From an uncultured Rhizobiaceae group bacterium (GTDB lineage Bacteria > Pseudomonadota > Alphaproteobacteria > Rhizobiales > Rhizobiaceae): a stretch of DNA of 64,000 bases. The position numbers and the translations under genes are program-made. The DNA is taken from contig CALIOE010000027.1 in the NCBI GenBank assembly GCA_938044775.1, forward strand, positions 1 to 64,000. The letters are read 5' to 3'. Below are positions 46,194 through 54,708 of the stretch, piece by piece; the first letter of the stretch is position 1; every line of letters starts with the position of its first letter. Under the pieces are notes generated by a model that made no database searches, was not told the origin of the DNA, and saw only the letters and a program-made list of their open reading frames with translations.

Positions 46194-47624
46194 ATGATGG
46201 GGAAAACGCCGCCACATTTTGACGAAATGCTGATCAGCGACGATCAGGTCCGCAGTCCCTACACCAAATACGAAAAATGGTTTGCCGGCGAAGATGCCGG
46301 GCGTCTCACCAAGAAGTCCAAGGAAGCCGAGGCGTTTTTTCGTCGCACAGGCATTACCTTCAATGTCTATGGTCAGTCCGAAGCACAGGAGCGGCTGATA
46401 CCGTTCGATCTGGTGCCACGCGTGCTTTCCAGTCGGGAATGGAGCCGGCTCTCAAAGGGAATTGAGCAGCGGGTGCGCGCGATCAACGCGTTTCTTCAGG
46501 ACATTTACAACCGCCAGGAAATTTTGCGCGCTGGTCGCATCCCGGTTGAACTGATCGCCCAAAACGAGGCCTTTTTGCCTCAGATGATTGGCATGACGCC
46601 TCCTGGAGGGGTCTACACCCACATTGTGGGAACAGATATCGTGCGTACTGGCGAAGACGATTTTTTTGTTCTGGAGGACAATGCCCGTACGCCGTCCGGC
46701 GTTTCCTACATGCTGGAAAACCGCGAGACCATGTTGCAGATGTTTCCGGAACTGTTCAGCCAGATCAAAGTTCAACCCGTCAGCGACTATCCCAAAAACC
46801 TGCGCCGCTCGCTTTCCGCAAGCGCTCCGCAATCAGCCGGCAAAAAGCCGACCGTCGCGGTGTTGACCCCGGGGATCCACAATTCAGCCTATTTCGAGCA
46901 CTCGTTTCTGGCCGATCAGATGGGCGTTGAGTTGGTTGAGGGCCATGATCTGCGAGTGCTCGACGGGCACATCGCAATGCGGACGACCCAGGGCTATCAA
47001 AACATCGATGTGCTTTATCGCAGGGTTGATGACGACTATCTCGACCCGCTCAATTTTAACCCCCAATCCATGCTGGGCGTGCCCGGCATCATGGATGTCT
47101 ATCGGGCGGGCAATATTACAATTGCCAATGCACCAGGGACAGGTATTGCCGACGACAAGGCCATCTATTCCTATATGCCGGACATTATCGAGTTCTATAC
47201 CGGCGAAAAGGCCATCTTGAAAAATGTCCAGACATGGCGGTGCTCTGAACCGGACGCCCTGAAATACGTGCTCGAAAACCTGTCAGAACTGGTTGTCAAA
47301 GAAGTCCACGGCTCCGGTGGCTACGGTATGCTGGTCGGCCCGGCTGCAAACAAAAAAGAGCTGGCAGCCTTTGAGCGGAAGCTACGCGCTAAGCCGGGGA
47401 ATTATATCGCACAACCAACGCTTTCGCTGTCGACAGTTCCAATTTTCACAAAGAAGCAGTTGGCCCCGCGCCATGTCGATCTGAGGCCGTTTGTGCTGGT
47501 CTCGCCCGAGGGCATCAAAATCACTCCCGGCGGTTTGACGCGTGTCGCGCTGAAGGCCGGCTCTCTGGTTGTTAATTCCAGCCAGGGCGGCGGCACCAAA
47601 GACACCTGGGTTCTGGAGGATTAG
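46194..47624 (+). CDS. Circularly permuted type 2 ATP-grasp protein
   Basis: 476 residues from ATG 46194; GTG 46188 with GGAG upstream is also possible. Features of the DUF404/DUF407 ATP-grasp: FDEMLISDDQVRSPY, VLEDNARTPSGVSYML, VHGSGGYGMLVGP. ATP-grasp enzymes ligate carboxylates to amines, so it may make or modify a peptide. First gene of the operon ATP-grasp, alpha-E, transglutaminase, Anbu; only six bases separate it from the next. Confidence 0.92.
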   Translation: MMGKTPPHFDEMLISDDQVRSPYTKYEKWFAGEDAGRLTKKSKEAEAFFRRTGITFNVYGQSEAQERLIPFDLVPRVLSSREWSRLSKGIEQRVRAINAFLQDIYNRQEILRAGRIPVELIAQNEAFLPQMIGMTPPGGVYTHIVGTDIVRTGEDDFFVLEDNARTPSGVSYMLENRETMLQMFPELFSQIKVQPVSDYPKNLRRSLSASAPQSAGKKPTVAVLTPGIHNSAYFEHSFLADQMGVELVEGHDLRVLDGHIAMRTTQGYQNIDVLYRRVDDDYLDPLNFNPQSMLGVPGIMDVYRAGNITIANAPGTGIADDKAIYSYMPDIIEFYTGEKAILKNVQTWRCSEPDALKYVLENLSELVVKEVHGSGGYGMLVGPAANKKELAAFERKLRAKPGNYIAQPTLSLSTVPIFTKKQLAPRHVDLRPFVLVSPEGIKITPGGLTRVALKAGSLVVNSSQGGGTKDTWVLED

Positions 47625-47630
47625 CGGCAG

Positions 47631-48584
47631 ATGCTCGGCAAAACCGCAGGTGGACTCTACTGGATGTTTCGCTTCTTGGAGCGCAGCGAGAACACGGCCC
47701 GTCTTGTCGAGGCGGGTTTTCGCATTGCGTTGACGCGCTCGACGGACGGCGAAAGCGAATGGAAGTCGGTCGTTACAACAGCAGGTGCCCGCGCCGGCTA
47801 CAGCGCCAAATACGAGACCTACGAGGGGAGCAGTGTCGTCGATTATCTGCTGCGCGATCCGGCCAATCCATCAAGCGTCATCTCGGTCATCGAAAATGCG
47901 CGAACCAATGCACGCATGGTGCGCACGGCTCTGACCACCGAAGTCTGGGAAGCGGTCAATGAAACCTGGATGACGCTGAAGGACGCTCTCAAACGTCCGG
48001 TCAGGGAGACCGAACTGCCCGCCATTCTTGGCATCATCCGGCGTCAGAGCGCCCTGGTTCGAGGCGCCCTGCATGGAACGATGCTGCGCACCGACATCAA
48101 CGATTTCGCACAGATTGGTACAGCCCTCGAAAGGGCCGACAACACAGCCCGCATCATTGACGTGAAATATTACACCCTGCTGCCCTCAGCCAGCTTTGTC
48201 GGTTCGTCTCTCGACAATGTGCAATGGGAAACAGTGCTTCGCTCGGTGTCGGCCCACCGCGCTTTTCGCTGGCTCAATGAGGGCGATGTCAGTTCATCAA
48301 CCATCGCCGAGTTTCTGATACTTGACGCCCGGTTTCCGCGTTCACTGGCCTTTTGCAGCAAACATCTTGTCGCCAATCTCGGCTACCTGGCCAAGGATTA
48401 TGGCCAGCGCCACACCTGCCATGACCTGGCAGACAGCTTGCGGGCGAAACTGAAAAAACGCGATATTCATTCAATTTTCGACTCCGGACTTCACCAGTTT
48501 ATCAGTGACTTCATCAATGATATCAATGCCCTTGGTGCTCAGATCGAAAACGACTACCGATTCACCGGCCAGGATGGGCTGTGA
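47631..48584 (+). CDS. Alpha-E domain protein
   Basis: 317 residues, all-helical DUF403 (alpha-E). Opening MLGKTAGGLYWMFRFLERSE and conserved RADNTARIIDVKYY. No known catalytic residues; always found with the permuted ATP-grasp, sometimes fused. Proposed partner in peptide ligation. It is followed directly by the transglutaminase gene. Confidence 0.92.
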   Translation: MLGKTAGGLYWMFRFLERSENTARLVEAGFRIALTRSTDGESEWKSVVTTAGARAGYSAKYETYEGSSVVDYLLRDPANPSSVISVIENARTNARMVRTALTTEVWEAVNETWMTLKDALKRPVRETELPAILGIIRRQSALVRGALHGTMLRTDINDFAQIGTALERADNTARIIDVKYYTLLPSASFVGSSLDNVQWETVLRSVSAHRAFRWLNEGDVSSSTIAEFLILDARFPRSLAFCSKHLVANLGYLAKDYGQRHTCHDLADSLRAKLKKRDIHSIFDSGLHQFISDFINDINALGAQIENDYRFTGQDGL

Positions 48585-48585
48585 C

Positions 48586-49383
48586 GTGAAAATCCAGATC
48601 GCACACACAACAACATATTCCTATGACGCCCCGGTTGGCTATGCCCTGCAGCAGGTGCGTCTGACACCAACCGACGGCCCGCTTCAGAAAGTACTCGACT
48701 GGTCCATCGAAATCGCCGGTGGTCGCCAGGAACTGACGTTCAGGGATCAGCACGGCAACCATACAATTCTGGTCAATGTGGATCACGGCGAAACCGAGGT
48801 GAAGATCACCGCCCGCGGAGAGGTCGAAACCGGCGACGGGTCCGGCATATACGGCAAGATCTATGGGGCGGTGCCCCTGTGGCATTATTGCCAGCAGACC
48901 CCGCGAACCATGCCAGGCAAGAACATCCGAGCCCTGGCGCGTCCGCTCGAGCGCAGCGAGGATCCGCTTTCCGGCCTGCACGATCTGTCCAGGACCATTC
49001 TCGAGACAATTCCCTACAAAACCGGCGCCACCTTTGCCGAAACCCCCGCTGAAGAAGCGCTGTCCGGCGATGGCGGTGTTTGCCAGGACCATGCGCAGAT
49101 CTTCATCGCCGCGAGCCGTCATGCCGGCATTCCGGCACGCTATGTCAGCGGCTATCTGATGATGAACGACCGGGTTGACCAGGAAGCAAGCCACGGATGG
49201 GCGGAAGCGCATCTGGATGGGCTTGGCTGGGTGGGATTTGACGTCTCAAACATCATCTCCCCCGACGAGCGCTATGTCCGATTGGCAACAGGTCTTGATT
49301 CCCTCGATGCATCCCCAATTTCCGGGCTCCGCATGGGACAAGCCCGTGAATCGATGATTGTGTCACTGCAGATACAGCAGTAA
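48586..49383 (+). CDS. Transglutaminase family protein of the Anbu operon
   Basis: 265 residues from GTG 48586 (VKIQIAHTTTYSYDAPVG), one base after the alpha-E stop; ATG 48574 would overlap. N-terminal beta domain, then the papain-like core: Cys in GDGGVCQDHAQIF, His in SHGWAEAHLDGLGW, Asp in GFDVSN. Possibly a peptidase or amidase acting on the ATP-grasp product. Cytoplasmic, no signal. Confidence 0.9.
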   Translation: MKIQIAHTTTYSYDAPVGYALQQVRLTPTDGPLQKVLDWSIEIAGGRQELTFRDQHGNHTILVNVDHGETEVKITARGEVETGDGSGIYGKIYGAVPLWHYCQQTPRTMPGKNIRALARPLERSEDPLSGLHDLSRTILETIPYKTGATFAETPAEEALSGDGGVCQDHAQIFIAASRHAGIPARYVSGYLMMNDRVDQEASHGWAEAHLDGLGWVGFDVSNIISPDERYVRLATGLDSLDASPISGLRMGQARESMIVSLQIQQ

Positions 49384-49433
49384 ACAGGACACTGAATCGA
49401 AACCGAATTTGCTGTTGCAGCAGGATCTTCCAA

Positions 49434-50165
49434 ATGACCTATTGCGTCGGCCTCCGTCTTAACAGGGGCCTCGTCTTCATGTCGGACACCCGCACCAATG
49501 CCGGTGTCGACAACTTTTCCAAGACGCGCAAAATGTTCACCTGGGAGGTTCCAGGAGACCGCGTGATCACGATCATGACAGCGGGTAACCTGGCAACAAC
49601 CCAGGCTCTGGTCAGCCTGATTGAAGAACGCAGCAAGGCAACCAAAGAGCGCAGCCCGACAATTCTACAGGAACCATCAATGTTCCAGGTCGCCCGCATG
49701 GTCGGCTCGACACTGAAAGAAGTGATCAGCGAAACGGCCTCGTCCGGCCAGAGCGCCAGTTCCAAATTCAAGGCGTCGCTTATTCTCGGCGGCCAGATCA
49801 AAGGTGGTGCACCGACGCTGTTTCTGATCTATCCGGAGGGCAATTTTGTCGAAGTGACGGCAGAGACGCCGTTCTTTCAGATTGGCGAAGCCAAATATGG
49901 AAAGCCCATTCTGGTGCGGGCGTATGACCCGGATATGAGCTTCAACGATGCCGCAAAACTGCTGATGGTCTCATTCGATTCGACCATCAAGGCAAACCTG
50001 TCGGTCGGCATGCCGTTCGACCTGCAGGTCTATGCCAACGACACGTTGAAGGTGGGCCCCGAGCGGCGAATTGAGGCCGAAGATCCAGTCTATCAATCCA
50101 TCGCTACAGGCTGGGGCGATGCCTTGCGCAACGCCTTCAAGTCGCTGCCGACCTACGATTTGTAG
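49434..50165 (+). CDS. Anbu proteasome-like (HslV-related) peptidase
   Basis: 243 residues. Ntn-hydrolase of the Anbu (ancestral beta subunit) type. After removal of Met1, Thr is the nucleophile (MTYCVGLRLNRGLVFMSDTR); Asp17 of the mature chain sits in SDTRTNAG and a lysine follows in KTRKMF. Anbu forms open helical rings and shows little activity on model substrates. No ATPase partner is encoded nearby. Separated from the transglutaminase by 50 bases, so probably the operon's last gene. Confidence 0.93.
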   Translation: MTYCVGLRLNRGLVFMSDTRTNAGVDNFSKTRKMFTWEVPGDRVITIMTAGNLATTQALVSLIEERSKATKERSPTILQEPSMFQVARMVGSTLKEVISETASSGQSASSKFKASLILGGQIKGGAPTLFLIYPEGNFVEVTAETPFFQIGEAKYGKPILVRAYDPDMSFNDAAKLLMVSFDSTIKANLSVGMPFDLQVYANDTLKVGPERRIEAEDPVYQSIATGWGDALRNAFKSLPTYDL

Positions 50166-50202
50166 TGCCCGACGCGGTTACACGACCGTCCCCGGACCGG
50201 CT

Positions 50203-51474
50203 TCACACCCCGCGCACATTGCGGATACGTAAACGCGTCACGCGGTTCTTCTCACGGTCGAGTATGACAAACCGCTTGCCGTAGAACGTAAAGGTCTGTT
50301 TTTCATCCGGGATCATCTGGGCTTCGTGGATGACAAGTCCGGCAACAGTGGTGGCCTCTTCGTCGGGTAGTTCCCAGTCCAACGCCCTGTTGAGGTCACG
50401 GATTGGCAAAGAACCATCCACGATAACCGAGCCATCGGTCTGGACTTCGAGGCCCGAAATGTCTTCGTCGTGTTCATCGGATATCTCGCCAACAATCTCC
50501 TCGAGAATATCTTCCAGTGTCACCAGCCCCTCCACTTCTCCATACTCGTCCACCACCAGCGCGATATGAGCCTGGCGGCGCAGAAACGCGTTGAGCTGCG
50601 ACTGCAGGGATGTGGATTCCGGTACGAACCATGGCTCGGCGATGATGCTGCGGATATCAAATTTCTTGAAGCTGAATTTTTGCGCCGAGAGAGAGCGCAG
50701 AACATCCTTTGCATGAGCAATACCGATAATATTGTCGGCCTCGCCTTCCCAAACGGGAATCCGCGTGTGCTGGCTGTTCAGAATCTGCTGTACCAGATCT
50801 TCCGGTTTTTCGTCGGCGTCTATGCTGGTCATGACGGTTCGATGCACCATGATGTCCGATAGCTCCAGCTCATGCAGGTCTAGCACGCCGCCCAGCCGGT
50901 CCCGGTCGGCCTTGGCCACCACGCCATCACGGTTCAATACGTCAACGGTGCCGCGGACCTCATCATGACCCGAAAGAGGCGAGGAATCCGCATCCAGATT
51001 GATGCCAAAGACACGCAAAATGCGCCGCACGATGGCGCTGACAACGGAAGTTAGCGGGCCAAATACAACAACAATGACGTTAACCACCGGAGCGACAAAA
51101 AGCGCAAAACGGTCCGGGTTGGAGATTGCCCAGCTCTTGGGCAGCACCTCAGCAAAAATTACGACAATCACAGTCATGGCGATCGTGGCAAAGACCACAC
51201 CAAAGTCGCCAAAAAGCGTGATGAAAAGGCTGGTGGCCAGCGCCGAAGCCAAAATATTGACAAGGTTGTTGGAGAGCAGCAACGCGCCGATCAACCGCTC
51301 CTGTATGCTTATCAGATAGGAGACCAGCGCGGCCCGCTGGTCTCCGGTTTTCTCCATGGCGTGGATGCGGGCGCGGGAAACCGCGGTCAGTGCGGTTTCG
51401 GACCCCGAGAAGAAGCCGGACAATGCGATCAGAAAAAGTATGGCGAGGGGAATGAGCCAAAGTGAAAGGGTCAT
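50203..51474 (-). CDS. CNNM/CorC-HlyC family transporter-like protein
   Basis: 423 residues. Order: CNNM (DUF21) membrane domain with about four helices (1-155, opening LFLIALSGFFSGSETALTAV), two CBS domains (about 205-330), and the CorC_HlyC domain (345-420). Members support magnesium efflux or resistance. The older name haemolysin is misleading. Convergent with Anbu. Confidence 0.92.
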   Translation of the reverse strand: MTLSLWLIPLAILFLIALSGFFSGSETALTAVSRARIHAMEKTGDQRAALVSYLISIQERLIGALLLSNNLVNILASALATSLFITLFGDFGVVFATIAMTVIVVIFAEVLPKSWAISNPDRFALFVAPVVNVIVVVFGPLTSVVSAIVRRILRVFGINLDADSSPLSGHDEVRGTVDVLNRDGVVAKADRDRLGGVLDLHELELSDIMVHRTVMTSIDADEKPEDLVQQILNSQHTRIPVWEGEADNIIGIAHAKDVLRSLSAQKFSFKKFDIRSIIAEPWFVPESTSLQSQLNAFLRRQAHIALVVDEYGEVEGLVTLEDILEEIVGEISDEHDEDISGLEVQTDGSVIVDGSLPIRDLNRALDWELPDEEATTVAGLVIHEAQMIPDEKQTFTFYGKRFVILDREKNRVTRLRIRNVRGV

Positions 51475-51607
51475 GATATGGGTCCGTCAGGCTCCGGATG
51501 GTGCAGTGAAAGGAATATAGGCGATTCCGGCCCAACTTGGGACCGGCCGAGAAAAATTACAAAGTCCGGAGCCGGAACAGGTTGAATTTGAACGGCAGGA
51601 AAGGCTG

Positions 51608-52726
51608 TCAGGTCAGTTTGGTTTCCAAAAAAGAGCCAATAGCGGCCACCGGAACGTCACTTGCAACAAAGGAATTGCCAATTCCACGTGTCAAAATGAA
51701 GGTTAGAGAGCCCCTTTTTACCTTTTTGTCCTGTGCAAATGAAGTCATCAAAAGAGATATGTCTGGCATTTCACCGGGGATATCTTCCATACGTGTCGGA
51801 AGTCCAACAGCTCGCAAATGGGCACGCACGCGCTCCGCTTCCTGCGGTCCGCAATGGTTCATGTGGCAGGAAAATTCATGCGCCAGCACCATGCCGATTG
51901 CCACGCCCTCGCCGTGAACGAGACGTGTCGAATCGTAGCCGGTAAAAGCCTCCAACGCGTGGCCGAATGTGTGGCCGAGATTCAGAAGTGCGCGGGCGCC
52001 GTGCTCCAGTTCGTCGGCACGCACGACGGCGGCTTTTGCCCTGCAACTCTCGGCAATCGCGTGGGCGCGAGCCTCTCCGCCGGCAAACACGGCTTCGTGG
52101 TTTTCCTCGAGCCAGGCGAAAAAGTCAGGCCGGTCGATCAGTCCATATTTGGCAATTTCTGCATAGCCGGCCCGCATTTCACGCAGCGGCAATGTGTCCA
52201 GAACCGCAGTATCAGCGAGCACCAGCGCGGGCTGGTTGAACAGACCCACCAGGTTTTTGCCGCGAGGCGAATTGATCCCTGTCTTGCCGCCCACCGACGA
52301 ATCAACCTGCGCCAGCAGCGAAGTCGGTATCTGCACGAATTGCATACCACGCCGGACAATTCCGGCTGCGAAGCCTGCCAGATCACCCACGACACCGCCG
52401 CCAAATGCGATCACAACATCGCCGCGTTCCAAGCCGGTTGAAAGGATGCCATCGACAACGTCTTGCAGCGTCGCAAATGATTTCGAAGGTTCGCCCGGTG
52501 CTACAGCGACTGTTTGATGGTCAAGGCCTGCAGCTTCCAGGCTGTGGCGGAGTGTTTCGCCGTGCGCCTGATCAACATTGTGGTCCGTGACGATGACCAC
52601 ACGGCTTTCCGGGAAGAGCCCGGCGATACGTTCACCGGCCGTCGCCAGAACGCGGTCGCCGATAATGATGTCATAGCTGCGTTTACCAAGATCGACGCGA
52701 ATCGCCTGCGGGACGGAACCCGGCAT
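51608..52726 (-). CDS. aroB: 3-dehydroquinate synthase
   Basis: 372 residues. Second step of the shikimate pathway, NAD and zinc dependent. GGGVVGDLAGFAAGIVRRGM is the cofactor loop; metal ligands in EIAKYGLI region, GHTFGHALEAF and HGEGVAIGM. ATG 52726 overlaps the aroK stop by one base (TGATG). Confidence 0.97.
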   Translation of the reverse strand: MPGSVPQAIRVDLGKRSYDIIIGDRVLATAGERIAGLFPESRVVIVTDHNVDQAHGETLRHSLEAAGLDHQTVAVAPGEPSKSFATLQDVVDGILSTGLERGDVVIAFGGGVVGDLAGFAAGIVRRGMQFVQIPTSLLAQVDSSVGGKTGINSPRGKNLVGLFNQPALVLADTAVLDTLPLREMRAGYAEIAKYGLIDRPDFFAWLEENHEAVFAGGEARAHAIAESCRAKAAVVRADELEHGARALLNLGHTFGHALEAFTGYDSTRLVHGEGVAIGMVLAHEFSCHMNHCGPQEAERVRAHLRAVGLPTRMEDIPGEMPDISLLMTSFAQDKKVKRGSLTFILTRGIGNSFVASDVPVAAIGSFLETKLT

Positions 52727-53343
52727 CAGCGCCAGCCTCGCTCCTCGGCAATTGCCGGCAGCTTTTCGGCAAGCAGGTCAACCACCTCACCGGCAATCAC
52801 GTCCCGGCTGACCGTGCGTGATTCGATTTCGAGGTCGGCCATGGCATAGACGGGATTCCGCTCATCGAGCAGCGCCTTCATGGTCTCTTCCGGATCTTCG
52901 GTCTTAAGCAGTGGACGATCCGGGCGTCGCTGGACTCGCTTCATCAACACTTCCAGGTCGGCCTTCAGCCAGATCGAAACCCCGTTCTCAGAAATATCAG
53001 AACGCGATATCTCGTCCATGAAGGCACCACCACCCGTGGCCAGAATTTTCTGTCCTTCTCCGAGCAATCGCTTGATAACCTTGCGCTCACCGGACCGAAA
53101 TGCCTCTTCTCCAAATTGATCAAAGATGTCCTGGATCGACATACCGGCTGCCTTCTCGATCTCCTTGTCGGCATCGACGAATTCAATATCGAGATACTGC
53201 GAGAGACGCTTGCCGATTGTCGATTTGCCGACGCCCATAATGCCGACCAGCACGATGCTGCGGCCGCCGAGCGATCGGCGAATGGTGCTGGCGCGGTCAG
53301 CGATAACGGCGCGGTTGGTTTCCTGGGTGGATGCGGTGTTCAC
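52726..53343 (-). CDS. aroK: Shikimate kinase
   Basis: 205 residues with a 28-residue N-terminal extension. P-loop GIMGVGKSTIG, shikimate-binding DADKEIE and GGGAFMD, lid RRPDRPLL. Start GTG 53343, no strong ribosome site. Operon aroK-aroB. Confidence 0.95.
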   Translation of the reverse strand: MNTASTQETNRAVIADRASTIRRSLGGRSIVLVGIMGVGKSTIGKRLSQYLDIEFVDADKEIEKAAGMSIQDIFDQFGEEAFRSGERKVIKRLLGEGQKILATGGGAFMDEISRSDISENGVSIWLKADLEVLMKRVQRRPDRPLLKTEDPEETMKALLDERNPVYAMADLEIESRTVSRDVIAGEVVDLLAEKLPAIAEERGWR

Positions 53344-53488
53344 AATGTCTGTTTTCTATTTCTATTTCGTTTGCAGGAGGGTGCAGCGTCAAAGACTTTA
53401 AAATGAAGGATACGTCAAGGGTTCAGTCCGACGCATCTGTCGAAAAGACATCACAACCAGGCTATCGAGCGGACTTATTCGACCCGAC

Positions 53489-53518
53489 TTGTATTCCATG
53501 CCCTGAGGAACCTATAAA
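53489..53518 (+). promoter_or_regulatory. Candidate promoter of the small membrane gene and xerD
   Basis: TTGTAT and TATAAA with an 18-base spacer; good -10, weak -35. Lies in the divergent gap between aroK and the small gene at 53570. Confidence 0.4.
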
Positions 53519-53569
53519 TCACAAGGGTGATGATGCGCCATAGCCTCCGTTGGTAAGGGACACTCGATA

Positions 53570-53713
53570 ATGCCAAGTCTTATACGCTTTCTCGTCATTT
53601 GCGGCGTGCTTGCCGGAATTGCCTATGGCGGCATGTTTGCCCTTGCTACGCTGGTCCAACCCAACGAGCGCGAAATGCGAGTCAAAATTCCGTCCGACCG
53701 CCTCAACAAATAG
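53570..53713 (+). CDS. 47-residue single-span membrane protein upstream of xerD
   Basis: Short gene with AAGGGACAC before its ATG. Sequence MPSLIRFLVICGVLAGIAYG continues into one hydrophobic helix (4-28), then a charged end (NEREMRVKIPSDRLNK). The position just before xerD and its pattern recall a small protein of related rhizobia that is sometimes misnamed histidine kinase; no kinase motif exists. Function unknown. Confidence 0.7.
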   Translation: MPSLIRFLVICGVLAGIAYGGMFALATLVQPNEREMRVKIPSDRLNK

Positions 53714-53757
53714 CTCCATCTCCGGTTAACCGTCCCGCAATACCCGACTGATAAGTC

Positions 53758-54708
53758 ATGGCCATGCGCGACGACATGATCATTGAATCCTTTCTCGAAA
53801 TGATGAGCGCCGAACGGGGGGCTGCGGCCAACACGTTGTCCGCCTACGAACGCGACCTGACCGATTTCTCGCGGTTTCTCGGCGCAACATCCCTGTTGGC
53901 CGCCGAAAGCGAGCACCTGCGAAGGTGGATTTCAGATATGCAAAACCGCGCGCTGAGCCCTTCGTCTCAGGCCCGAAAACTCTCCACGATGCGCCAGTTT
54001 TACCGCTTTCTGTTCTCGGAAGACCTGCGCAAAGACGACCCCACCGGATCAATTGACAGCCCGCGAACCGGGCGCCCGCTGCCGAAGGTCATGAGCGAAG
54101 ATGACGTCGACAGATTGCTTCTCCAGGCAGAGGAGGAGGCACTGTCCGACCAGGGGTCGCCCGCCGCCCGTTTACGGTCAGCCCGACTGCACGCCCTTCT
54201 CGAACTTCTTTATGCCACCGGCCTTCGCGTCTCGGAGCTTGTCGGCCTGCCGGTATCCGCAACACGGCAGGACACGCGGTTTCTTCTGGTTACCGGCAAG
54301 GGCAACAAGGAGCGGCTTGTCCCTTTGGGTGAGAAAGCCAAACAGGCAGTCATGCATTATGCAGCCTTATCAGACCTGCACCGGAAAAGCCTTCATGATG
54401 GATATCTGTTTCCCTCGTCAGGCAGAGACGGGCATTTGACACGCCAACACTTCGCCCGGGACCTGAAAGAGCTTTGCCTCCGGGCCGGGCTGATGCCATC
54501 TGCAATATCTCCGCACGTATTGCGCCACGCCTTTGCCAGCCACCTTCTGCAAAACGGGGCGGACTTGCGAGCCGTCCAGCAATTGCTTGGCCACGCCGAC
54601 ATCTCGACCACGCAGATCTATACGCATGTACTGGAAAAGCGCCTTCGTGAACTGGTCGAAACCGCTCATCCGCTGGCCGGAACAGAACTCAAGGCTGTCA
54701 CTCGGTGA
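53758..54708 (+). CDS. xerD: Site-specific tyrosine recombinase XerD
   Basis: 316 residues. Resolves chromosome dimers at dif with XerC and FtsK. SAM-like N-domain, then catalytic Arg157, Lys181, His253, Arg256, His279 and Tyr288. No dif site is apparent in the window. It starts 44 bases after the small membrane gene and its end overlaps the M48 gene by 11 bases on the opposite strand. Confidence 0.95.
   Translation: MAMRDDMIIESFLEMMSAERGAAANTLSAYERDLTDFSRFLGATSLLAAESEHLRRWISDMQNRALSPSSQARKLSTMRQFYRFLFSEDLRKDDPTGSIDSPRTGRPLPKVMSEDDVDRLLLQAEEEALSDQGSPAARLRSARLHALLELLYATGLRVSELVGLPVSATRQDTRFLLVTGKGNKERLVPLGEKAKQAVMHYAALSDLHRKSLHDGYLFPSSGRDGHLTRQHFARDLKELCLRAGLMPSAISPHVLRHAFASHLLQNGADLRAVQQLLGHADISTTQIYTHVLEKRLRELVETAHPLAGTELKAVTR

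Noticed and set aside
50203-51474. Haemolysin
   Set aside because: Family name is historical; domains are CNNM, CBS and CorC_HlyC, which point to ion transport.
53570-53713. Annotation of the small gene as histidine kinase
   Set aside because: The 47 residues contain only a membrane helix and a charged tail; no kinase motif fits.
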